Shown here: positions 20,300 through 29,503 of the stretch, in pieces | Layout: each line of letters opens with the position of its first letter | How positions within the stretch are numbered: the stretch's first letter is position 1 | DNA from: Pseudomonas laurentiana | Lineage (GTDB): Bacteria; Pseudomonadota; Gammaproteobacteria; Pseudomonadales; Pseudomonadaceae | Reading direction: 5' to 3' | Assembly: GCF_014648275.1 (NCBI RefSeq) | Contig: NZ_BMQU01000017.1 | Location: 1 to 64,000 of the forward strand | DNA: 64,000 nucleotides | The notes under the pieces: model-generated | The model's input: the letters and a program-made list of their open reading frames with translations, nothing else | The model's database searches: none | Told to the model about the DNA's origin: nothing | Made by a program: the position numbers and the translations under genes

Positions 20300-20330
20300 A
20301 AAAGGCGCGTCACCGGAAGGGTGACGCGCC
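20300..20330 (-). terminator. Intra-operon hairpin between agtB and agtC
   Basis: Eleven perfect base pairs (GGCGCGTCACC / GGTGACGCGCC) with a 5-base loop, followed on the minus strand by TTTT and, after GATCAAG, TTTTT. It lies 12 bases after the agtB stop and probably acts as a partial terminator and 3' stabiliser of agtB mRNA. Confidence 0.7.
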
Positions 20331-20341
20331 ATCAGCACGGC

Positions 20342-21376
20342 TTACTTGGCTGCCCACGCGTTGAAGCGTTGCTCCAGTTGCTCGCTATTGTCGGCCCAGA
20401 ACGCCACGTCGATTTGCACCTGATTGGCGATGTTCTCCGGGGTGGTCGGCATGTCTTTCTTGACGCTGTCAGACAACAGGGAGACCGCTTTCGAATTCGC
20501 CGGACCGTAGGCGATGTTTTCAGAGTAAGTCTTCTGCTGCTCAGGCTTGACCGAGTAGGCGATGAACTTCTTCGCCTCTTCAACGTTCTTGGCACCTTTT
20601 GGAATGGCCCAGGCGTCGAAGTCGTAGATACCGCCGTTCCATACCACCTTCAGGTTGCTTTCTTTCTGAACTGCAGCGATACGGCCGTTGTAGGCCGAAC
20701 TCATGACCACGTCACCCGAGGCCAGGTACTGTGGTGGCTGAGCACCGGCTTCCCACCACTGGATGCTTGGCTTGAGCTCATCCAATTTTTTGAAGGCACG
20801 GTCTTGGCCTTCCTTGGTCGCCAGCACTTTGTAGACTTCCTTCGGTGCGACACCGTCGGCCATCAAGGCGAATTCCAGGGTGTACTTGGCCCCCTTGCGC
20901 AGGCCACGCTTGCCCGGGAATTTCTTGGTGTCCCAGAAATCAGCCCAGCTGGTTGGCGCAGACTTCAGCTTATCGGCGTTATAGGCCATCACTGTGGACC
21001 ACACGAAGAAGCCCACACCGCACGGCTGAATGGCACCGGGGACGTAGTCGGACTCATTACCAAACAGCGCTGGATCGAGCTCCTCGAACATGCCTTCGTC
21101 GCAACCACGCGCCAATTCTGGCGACTCAACTTCTACCAGGTTCCAGGACACGCTTTTGGTGTCGACCATGGCTTTGACCTTGGCCATTTCACCGTTGTAT
21201 TCACCCGCAACAATCTTGCCGTTACCGGCCTTTTCCCAAGGCTCGTAAAACGCCTTGGTCTGGGCCGCCTTATTCGCGCCACCAAAGGAAATCACAGTCA
21301 GATCGGCCGCCGCCATGGCCTGGGTTGCCGCGAACAGGCCCAAAGAAAGGGCGGTCAACTTCAAGTGCTTGAGCAT
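20342..21376 (-). CDS. agtB: Periplasmic substrate-binding protein, 5-aminovalerate/4-aminobutyrate
   Basis: Binding component of the agt importer, polyamine (PotD/F-like) fold. The 344-residue precursor starts MLKHLKLTALSLGLFAATQAM with signal-peptidase cleavage likely after AMA. ATG 21376 is used rather than a start 12 codons upstream because GGAGAG precedes it and the signal peptide then begins normally. Typical motifs include LTVISFGGANKAAQTKAFYEP and VWNGGIYDFDAWAIPKGAKN. The start region carries AATAATAA, a match to the Hfq/Crc A-rich motif. Confidence 0.88.
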   Translation of the reverse strand: MLKHLKLTALSLGLFAATQAMAAADLTVISFGGANKAAQTKAFYEPWEKAGNGKIVAGEYNGEMAKVKAMVDTKSVSWNLVEVESPELARGCDEGMFEELDPALFGNESDYVPGAIQPCGVGFFVWSTVMAYNADKLKSAPTSWADFWDTKKFPGKRGLRKGAKYTLEFALMADGVAPKEVYKVLATKEGQDRAFKKLDELKPSIQWWEAGAQPPQYLASGDVVMSSAYNGRIAAVQKESNLKVVWNGGIYDFDAWAIPKGAKNVEEAKKFIAYSVKPEQQKTYSENIAYGPANSKAVSLLSDSVKKDMPTTPENIANQVQIDVAFWADNSEQLEQRFNAWAAK

Positions 21377-21415
21377 TATTATTCTCTCCACAGTGCAGGG
21401 TTGGTGAAGCAAACC

Positions 21416-22540
21416 TCAATGGGCTTCCAGGATCGGATCGAGCGCGCGACCGTGCTCGACCTCCCAGCCCAGCGGTACCACATCGCCCACAGCCAGGGCC
21501 GGGTCGAGTTCGGCAATCGGCTGCTTCACGAAGAAATCGGCCTTGCCGCAGACTTCCAGGCGCACCCTTACGTGGTCACCCAGGTAGACGAATTCGGCCA
21601 CTCGGCCAGAGAAACGGTTGACGCAATGCTCGCTATGGCCGTTAAGGCGCACGCGTTCAGGGCGAATCGAAAGGGTTACCGGCTCGCCCGGCTGACCGAC
21701 GTTGACCGCCAGCGCCTCAACCTTCTCGCCACGCGCCAGCTGTACCTGGCAACGGTCACCACTCTGGCTGAGCAAACGACCATTGATACGGTTGTTCTCG
21801 CCGATAAAGTTGGCAACGAAGGTGTTCTTCGGCTCTTCATAGAGGGTGCGCGGGTCAGCGATCTGCTGAATCTCGCCTTGATGGAATACCGCCACCCGAT
21901 CCGACATGGTCAAGGCTTCACCTTGGTCGTGGGTCACATACACCACCGTCACGCCGAGGCGTTGGTGCAGGTGTTTGATTTCCATCTGCATGTGTTCACG
22001 CAACTGCTTGTCCAGCGCGCCGAGCGGTTCATCCATCAGTACCAGTTGTGGCTCGAACACCAGCGCCCGGGCCAAGGCCACGCGCTGCTGCTGGCCGCCG
22101 GAGAGCTGGCCTGGATAACGCTGGGCGAAGGCATCGAGCTGAACCATGTTCAGCACGCGCTTGACTCGCTCACTGATGTCCGTCTTGCTCAGGCCGCGCA
22201 CGGTCAGCGGGAACGCCAGGTTCTCGGCAACGGTCATGTGCGGGAACAGGGCATAGTTCTGGAACACCATGCCGATGTCACGTTTATGCGGCGGTACATT
22301 ATTGATAGAGCGCCCCGCCAGTTGGATCTCGCCAGCGGTCGGGGTCTCAAAGCCAGCCAACATCATCAGGCTGGTAGTCTTGCCCGAGCCCGAAGGCCCC
22401 AACAAGGTGAGAAACTCGCCTTTGCGAATGTCCAGATTGAGGTCTTTGACGATCAGCGTCTCGCCATCGTAGCTCTTCTGCACACCACGGAAGCTGACCA
22501 GCACCTCGCCGGTTGCAGCGCTCGAATTCACCTCACTCAT
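21416..22540 (-). CDS. agtA: ABC transporter ATP-binding protein, 5-aminovalerate/4-aminobutyrate
   Basis: Energises the agt importer. The 374-residue protein has Walker [10 protein letters not shown] (near 49-57), the Q-loop in [11 protein letters not shown], the ABC signature [15 protein letters not shown], Walker [13 protein letters not shown] and the switch His in VTHDQGEA, followed by a C-terminal TOBE-type domain. It is the first gene of agtABCD, 245 bp downstream of agtR on the same strand; that gap holds a GacA-like 18-bp dyad. Confidence 0.88.
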   Translation of the reverse strand: MSEVNSSAATGEVLVSFRGVQKSYDGETLIVKDLNLDIRKGEFLTLLGPSGSGKTTSLMMLAGFETPTAGEIQLAGRSINNVPPHKRDIGMVFQNYALFPHMTVAENLAFPLTVRGLSKTDISERVKRVLNMVQLDAFAQRYPGQLSGGQQQRVALARALVFEPQLVLMDEPLGALDKQLREHMQMEIKHLHQRLGVTVVYVTHDQGEALTMSDRVAVFHQGEIQQIADPRTLYEEPKNTFVANFIGENNRINGRLLSQSGDRCQVQLARGEKVEALAVNVGQPGEPVTLSIRPERVRLNGHSEHCVNRFSGRVAEFVYLGDHVRVRLEVCGKADFFVKQPIAELDPALAVGDVVPLGWEVEHGRALDPILEAH

Positions 22541-22649
22541 ACCCGTACCTTTTTGTTGGATGACTGCCGTGACACAAGCCTAGTGAAGGCGCAGGGCAGC
22601 GCAAATCGGGGGTGGAGAGAGATTGGCATCAGCCGGGTGGAAGGGTTGC

Positions 22650-22667
22650 TGTAGGGATTGCCCTACA
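22650..22667. promoter_or_regulatory. Predicted AgtR operator, 18-bp perfect dyad
   Basis: TGTAGGGATTGCCCTACA is a perfect dyad with the same 6-6-6 layout as the GacA box (TGTAAG-N6-CTTACA). It lies 110 bp upstream of the agtA start. AgtR is a GacA-type regulator, so it is the natural candidate to bind here. This is inference from layout and position. Confidence 0.6.
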
Positions 22668-22713
22668 CGGATGGCGTTTTTAGATATCCGTCGACGTTGC
22701 TAGAGGCGCCCCG

Positions 22714-22743
22714 CCCATGCCGGGCCCGGCTGGACGGCATGGG
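22714..22743 (-). terminator. Hairpin downstream of agtR
   Basis: Nine-base perfect arms CCCATGCCG / CGGCATGGG with a 12-base GC-rich loop, 43 bases after the agtR stop. No T-run follows; it may end agtSR transcripts or protect their 3' end. Confidence 0.45.
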
Positions 22744-22785
22744 AGGAGTCCAATGGGCCGACGCAGGGCGTCGCATTCAGAACAG

Positions 22786-23415
22786 TCAGAGCAGTTTGTG
22801 CTCCATGGCGTACTTCACCAGTTCAGCCAGCGAGTTGACGTTGAGCTTCTGCATCAGCCGCGCCTTGTGCGTGCTGATGGTCTTGTTGCTCAAGGCAAGT
22901 TGCTGGGCAATATCGTTGACGTTGGCGCCGTGGGCCAAGCGCTCGAAGACCGAAAACTCTCGCTCGGACAGCAATGAATGCAGGGGACGGGCGTCCGTCA
23001 GGCCTACCTCGAAGACCATCCGGTCTGCCAGATCGGGATCAATGTAACGCCCGCCTGAAGAGACCCGGCGAATCGCCGTCAGCAACAATGCGGGGTCACT
23101 GTCCTTGGTCGCATAGCCGGCGGCGCCAATTTTCAGTGCCCGTGCAGCCATCTGTGCCTCGTCATGCATGGACAACACCAGGATCGACGGCGGGTTGTTC
23201 AGCGCCCGGATACGCGGAATAGCCTCAAGCCCATTGACCCCGGGCATCGAGATGTCCAGCAACACCACTTCGCACTCGGTGTGCCGCAATGTATCAAGTA
23301 GCTGCTCGCCATTGGCGGCCTCGCCCACTACCTGCATGTCCTTGGCCAGGCCGATCAGTTGTTTGATGCCTTCGCGCACAATGGTGTGGTCTTCAGCAAC
23401 CAGTACTCGTATCAC
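22786..23415 (-). CDS. agtR: Response regulator, NarL/FixJ family
   Basis: DNA-binding partner of AgtS. The 209-residue protein has a receiver domain with acidic pocket VAEDHT (residues 6-11), the phospho-acceptor in VVLLDISMPG (Asp near 54) and the Lys in GYATKD, then a LuxR-type helix-turn-helix LSEREFSVFERLAHGANVNDIAQQLALSNKTISTHKARL. A GTG start at 23415 has a good RBS (AGGAG, 7 bases before). It follows agtS by 15 bases. In P. aeruginosa the orthologue (PA0601) is tied to amino-acid uptake and to peptidoglycan/GlcNAc sensing. Confidence 0.88.
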   Translation of the reverse strand: MIRVLVAEDHTIVREGIKQLIGLAKDMQVVGEAANGEQLLDTLRHTECEVVLLDISMPGVNGLEAIPRIRALNNPPSILVLSMHDEAQMAARALKIGAAGYATKDSDPALLLTAIRRVSSGGRYIDPDLADRMVFEVGLTDARPLHSLLSEREFSVFERLAHGANVNDIAQQLALSNKTISTHKARLMQKLNVNSLAELVKYAMEHKLL

Positions 23416-23430
23416 GGCCCTGCTCCTGTG

Positions 23431-25836
23431 TTAATCCAAGGGAATCCGTACGCTCAGGCTCGTGCCCTCACCCGGTTCACTGTCGAGTGTCATAGTGCCG
23501 CCCAGCATCAGCACCCGCTCGCGCATACCCACCAGCCCGAAGGAACTTGGGCGACTATCGTGCATGGCGAAACCAATACCGTCATCACTGATGGTCAGGC
23601 ACAACTGCCGCTCATCTTCGGTCAAACTTATTTCTACAGTATGCGCCTGGGCATGACGCATCACATTGGTCAACGCCTCCTGCAGGATACGGAATAACCC
23701 CGTGGCTTTGGCGTCGCTCAACGGCGGCAGGTTTTCAGGCACTTCAACCAGGCAGGGAATCTGCGTACGCGCTTCAAAGCGACGTGCCTGCCATTCGATC
23801 GCCGAGGCAATACCCGCATCAAGGATCGGTGGGCGCAACGCCGTCGCCACATCGCGCACCAACTGAAAGAGCTGGGCAATCAGGCGTTTCATGCTCGCCA
23901 AGCGCTCATTCAAGCCGGGGTCGAGGTCGGCGTAAGCCAGCTCGCACATCGACGTTTCCAGCTTCAGTACCGTGAGCATTTGCCCCAGTTCGTCATGCAC
24001 CTCACGGGCGATACGGGCCTTCTCTTCCTCCCGGACGCTTTCCAGGTGCGCCGACAGCTCACGCAACTGCTCCTGCGAGCGCGCCAATTCCAGTTCGATC
24101 ACCTTGCTCTGGGTGATGTCCCACACGATACCGTCCCAGACGACGCGACCGTCGCCCAATGCCCGCGCGGTTGCCTTGATGTCGGCCCAGCGGATATCCC
24201 CCTGACGTGTAACGATTCGCCCTTGCCAGGCCCAGTCGCTGTCGGTTTCAAGCGCCCGGTCCTGGACCTGATGATAATGGGCACGATCATCCGGATGAAC
24301 CAGGCTGCGTAACCCCATATGCGGACGCTGGATTTCAGCAGGCGTATACCCAACGAGCGCCTCACTGCCCTCACTGATGTACGGAAACTCCAGGAGGCCG
24401 ACAGGTGGGTCTCGCTCCAGCCGAAACACCAGGCCAGGGACGTTGGCAGCAATCCCCTTGAGCCGCGCCTCGCTTTCCTGCTGTGCCGCCAACGCACGAC
24501 GACGCTCCGTGACATCAGTCAAGAACACCACCAGGTACTCAGCATCACGAAATCGCAGAAAGCTCAGCGAAACATCCACGGGTAACAGCCGACCATCAGC
24601 CCGTAGGCACTGGGTTTCAAAGCGTTGCGCCGCTTCGTCGCAGGAGCGCGCACGTTTCCAAAGCGTCAACCAGCGGTCCATGTGCAAATTGGGCTCAAAG
24701 TCGATCAGCGGACGTTCGAGAACCTGCCCCGGCGCATAACCAAGCATCGCTTCGGCGGCGCGGTTGGCATAGCGCACATGGCTGTCCCAGTTGACCCACA
24801 GAATACCGACGGTACTTTGATCAATCGAAAACTGGCTCAGACGTAGCGCCTGCTCTCGCGCCAGACGCTGGGCAATATTGTCGCGAGCAGCGAGCAGGCT
24901 ATGTTCCAGCGCATGCTGCTGACGTCGCTGCCAGAGCACGATGGCCATGGCGCTCAGCAACAACGCAAGCAGTAGCAGGCTCAGATTTTGCCAGAACCCC
25001 GGAGACTCACTCAGGCGGGGGTACTTGGGCTGCAGCCAGCGGGTATGCAATGCTTCCAGGTCCTTGGGTGGAATCGCCTGTAACCCTCGTTCGAGGATAT
25101 CCGCCAGCTGCGGCCAGTCACGCCGCGAGCCAATACGCAGTAACTGCGGCAAGCCAATATCACCGACCACTGCCAGCTCGCTGAATTCGTTCTCGCGTGA
25201 CAGGCGGCTGAGCTGGGCCTCATCCACCACCGCGTAGAGTGCCTGTTCAGTGAGCAACAGCTGCAGGGCCTGGCGCTCCAGCGGCACACCTTGCACGTTC
25301 AAATTGGGGTAGGTACTGCGCAGGTAATCAGCCACCGCACTGGGCATGCGCACAGCCACCCGGTCCGTACTGCTGAGTTTCTCCAGATCCACCGCTACGG
25401 CACCGTTACGCGGGCCGACAATCAGTTGCGGCACACGCATGTACGGGTCGCTGAACAACCACAAGCGCAACCCTGCAGGCGTCTGGGTCAGGCCGGGCGC
25501 CATATCGATTTCGCCTCCGAGCAACGCATGCTCAAGCGCCGATTGGTCAGGATAGTTACGCCATGTCAGGTCCAGCCCCAAGCGCTTGCCGAGCCAGTTC
25601 ATCAGCTCGACATTGGCACCGGAAAGCTGCTGAAGCCTGCGGTCGAACTGGGCGTAGGGGGCTTGCAGAACCAAGCCGACACGCAGGCTGCGGTGATCAT
25701 CCAGCCATTGCTGTTGGGCCGGGTCCAGTTGCAGCGGCGGCGTTGTCGATGCCGGTGCAGCCCACACGATAAAGGGCAGCCAAAAACAGCCGATAACCCA
25801 CAAGCAGCGCAAACGCTTCATCTTGAATCTCGTCAT
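23431..25836 (-). CDS. agtS: Hybrid-input sensor histidine kinase, BvgS-like periplasmic domain with PAS repeats
   Basis: Predicted membrane sensor for a small ligand, probably an amino acid. The 801-residue protein has a signal or anchor sequence, a periplasmic SBP_bac_3-like domain (about 40-275), a helix near 282-300 (NLSLLLLALLLSAMAIVLWQ), two PAS/PAC units (about 330-450 and 455-590), a HisKA_3 box with the phospho-acceptor in ARIAREVHDELGQM (His near 614) and an HATPase domain (ISDDGIGF, FGLVGMRERV). No receiver domain is fused. It could start at ATG 25821 instead. Paired with agtR 15 bases downstream. Confidence 0.85.
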   Translation of the reverse strand: MTRFKMKRLRCLWVIGCFWLPFIVWAAPASTTPPLQLDPAQQQWLDDHRSLRVGLVLQAPYAQFDRRLQQLSGANVELMNWLGKRLGLDLTWRNYPDQSALEHALLGGEIDMAPGLTQTPAGLRLWLFSDPYMRVPQLIVGPRNGAVAVDLEKLSSTDRVAVRMPSAVADYLRSTYPNLNVQGVPLERQALQLLLTEQALYAVVDEAQLSRLSRENEFSELAVVGDIGLPQLLRIGSRRDWPQLADILERGLQAIPPKDLEALHTRWLQPKYPRLSESPGFWQNLSLLLLALLLSAMAIVLWQRRQQHALEHSLLAARDNIAQRLAREQALRLSQFSIDQSTVGILWVNWDSHVRYANRAAEAMLGYAPGQVLERPLIDFEPNLHMDRWLTLWKRARSCDEAAQRFETQCLRADGRLLPVDVSLSFLRFRDAEYLVVFLTDVTERRRALAAQQESEARLKGIAANVPGLVFRLERDPPVGLLEFPYISEGSEALVGYTPAEIQRPHMGLRSLVHPDDRAHYHQVQDRALETDSDWAWQGRIVTRQGDIRWADIKATARALGDGRVVWDGIVWDITQSKVIELELARSQEQLRELSAHLESVREEEKARIAREVHDELGQMLTVLKLETSMCELAYADLDPGLNERLASMKRLIAQLFQLVRDVATALRPPILDAGIASAIEWQARRFEARTQIPCLVEVPENLPPLSDAKATGLFRILQEALTNVMRHAQAHTVEISLTEDERQLCLTISDDGIGFAMHDSRPSSFGLVGMRERVLMLGGTMTLDSEPGEGTSLSVRIPLD

Positions 25837-25915
25837 AGAACGGACGGCCTCAGAGCATGGCCGTCACGGACAAATACCTTTAGGCTGCCGGTAATAATCT
25901 GGCCTGGATAGATCC

Positions 25916-26917
25916 ATGTTCCCACTGAATCGCAAAACGCTTCCTGCGTTATGCCTGTCCTTGATACTACCTTGTACCCTACACGCCGCAGATGGCGAAA
26001 CGCCAGAGCCAGCGAAAGAGACGCAGCCCGCGCCCGTGCAACGCCAAGCCCTGAACGAGCGCAGCCTTGACGATGCCCTGGCACTTGAACGCCAAGTTCC
26101 AAAAGAAGAGCAACAAACCCTGCAGGCCGGTAGCGAGAGCTTCCTGGCCCTCTGGAAACCCGCCAACAGCGGCGACCCGGAAGGGGCATTGATCATTCTT
26201 CCCGGTGCGGGCGAAACCGCTGACTGGCCAAAGGCTGTCGGCCCCTTGCGACGCAAATTTCCCGATACCGGTTGGCACAGCCTGAGCCTGAGCCTGCCCG
26301 ACCTGCAGGCTGATAGCCCGCAACCGCGAGTCGAAACACCGGCCAAGCCCGCCGAAGCTGCTACAGAGGGGCAACAGGCACCCGCCAAGGACACACCAGC
26401 AGATGCCAATGCCAGTGTTGAGCAAGCCACCGCCGCAGAAGGCGAAAGCGTCGATAACGGTGGGCAGGCAAAAACACCAGAAGCTAAAAGCAACGCCGAT
26501 GCCGAACGGATTTTTGCACGTCTGGACGCTGCCGTTGCTTACGCACAGCAACAGAATGCCCGCAGCGTTGTACTGCTCGGTCACGGCACGGGTGCCTACT
26601 GGGCCGCTCGCTACCTGAATGAGCGCCAACCGGCGCAGGTACAAAAGCTGGTCATGGTCGAAGCACAAACACCAGCGACGGCGGAACAAGGCCTGGCAAC
26701 CCTGGCGCCAGGGCTAAAGCTGCCGACCGCAGATTTCTACTACAACCAGCCACTCGCCAGAAAAGCCGCCGAACAGCGGCTTCAAGCCAGCAAGCGGCTT
26801 AAAGGCAGTAACTACCACCAGGTTGCACTCACTGCCATGCCCGGTAACCGCAGCGCCGAACAGGAAAACCTGTATCGCCGGGTGCGTGGCTGGTTGAGCC
26901 CCAGCCAGGACGACTAA
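25916..26917 (+). CDS. DUF3530 family protein, secreted alpha/beta-hydrolase-like
   Basis: Function unknown. The 333-residue protein has a signal peptide (MFPLNRKTLPALCLSLILPCTLHAA), a core like an alpha/beta hydrolase (ALIILPGAGETADWP near 90; SVVLLGHGTGAYWAARYL near 220, GHGTG where a nucleophile elbow would be) and between them a low-complexity Ala/Pro/Glu-rich stretch (about 135-195). The elbow has Gly-His-Gly-Thr-Gly, with Thr where Ser would be the nucleophile. It is divergent from agtS (79 bp) and its stop overlaps that of djlA. Confidence 0.75.
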   Translation: MFPLNRKTLPALCLSLILPCTLHAADGETPEPAKETQPAPVQRQALNERSLDDALALERQVPKEEQQTLQAGSESFLALWKPANSGDPEGALIILPGAGETADWPKAVGPLRRKFPDTGWHSLSLSLPDLQADSPQPRVETPAKPAEAATEGQQAPAKDTPADANASVEQATAAEGESVDNGGQAKTPEAKSNADAERIFARLDAAVAYAQQQNARSVVLLGHGTGAYWAARYLNERQPAQVQKLVMVEAQTPATAEQGLATLAPGLKLPTADFYYNQPLARKAAEQRLQASKRLKGSNYHQVALTAMPGNRSAEQENLYRRVRGWLSPSQDD

Positions 26918-27678
26918 AACCCCTGTCGCGTACGAATGACCGAGTAAGCCTGATGAAGATCACGGGTAAACTCGGTCGCTTCGTGCACCCGCTCAGGGCT
27001 TGCGCCACTGCCGACCAATTTGTCGGGGTGATGACGACTCAACAAGCGCCGGTAAGCCCGCTTGATCTGCTCCGGCGCTGCGCCCGCCTCAACACCCAGC
27101 AACTTCAACGCATCCGGATACGCCAGGGTGGCACTGCCCAACGCGTGCTTCTGGGGCTCATAGTCCTGCGTCAATGCCTTCACCTTGGCGGCTGACCAAC
27201 CCAAGGCCTGCCCCCATTGCACAATCAACTCGCGCTCCTGGCGACTGACGCGGCCATCGGCACAGGCCATCCGCAAGCACGCACGCAGAACCCCTTCGGC
27301 AGCATGCGGCTGCTGCTTGAGACGACGCAGGTAACGACCGAGCCGCTCCCGCCCGTTCTTGCCTCGGTTAAATGCTGCGATCGCGCGGCGTCGGGCCGGG
27401 TCGCTCATTTCCAGGCGCTGCATTTCCTGCCGCGCTTGCTGGATATGCCCTTCCACCACTCGACCGTCACTCTTGGCCAACCGCCCCAACAGCACGAACA
27501 ACACCTCATCGTCACGTAACACGGGGCGACCGCCCAAGCGTTCACGCAAGTGCCCCCAACTGTGCAACTGCAGACGGCGGTCCATCGCCTGACCAAGTAA
27601 CGCCCCTAGCAAGGCACCAGGAATACTGGCAATGGCGAAACCCGCCCCAGCACCAATCACTGTGCTCGGCCACAACAT
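26914..27678 (-). CDS. djlA: Co-chaperone DjlA (TerB and DnaJ domains)
   Basis: Membrane-anchored DnaK partner. The 254-residue protein has an N-terminal glycine-zipper-like membrane segment (VIGAGAGFAIASIPGALLGALLG), a TerB-type middle (LLGRLAKSDGRVVEGHI, about 55-170) and a C-terminal J domain with the HPD motif in LLSRHHPDKLVG. ATG 27678 lies one base after the murU stop and gives the usual short N-terminus. It ends the leftward amgK-murU-djlA operon. Confidence 0.9.
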   Translation of the reverse strand: MLWPSTVIGAGAGFAIASIPGALLGALLGQAMDRRLQLHSWGHLRERLGGRPVLRDDEVLFVLLGRLAKSDGRVVEGHIQQARQEMQRLEMSDPARRRAIAAFNRGKNGRERLGRYLRRLKQQPHAAEGVLRACLRMACADGRVSRQERELIVQWGQALGWSAAKVKALTQDYEPQKHALGSATLAYPDALKLLGVEAGAAPEQIKRAYRRLLSRHHPDKLVGSGASPERVHEATEFTRDLHQAYSVIRTRQGF

Positions 27679-27679
27679 C

Positions 27680-29373
<1,694 letters not shown>

Positions 29374-29503
29374 TACAAGGGTCTCCGACGGCCCTAGCCG
29401 TCAAGCGGGTCATGCTTTATTATCCAGCATCTTTTTCAGACCATCGAGAGGCGTGCGGCCCCACACGCGGGCAGATGGCACGCAGGAAGCCCGGACTAAT
29501 AAG

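Noticed and set aside
20294-22654. Long plus-strand frame of 786 codons across agtA and agtB
   Set aside because: It is antisense to two clear ABC-transporter genes with intact motifs; long shadow frames are common in high-GC DNA, and its translation has no recognisable domain.
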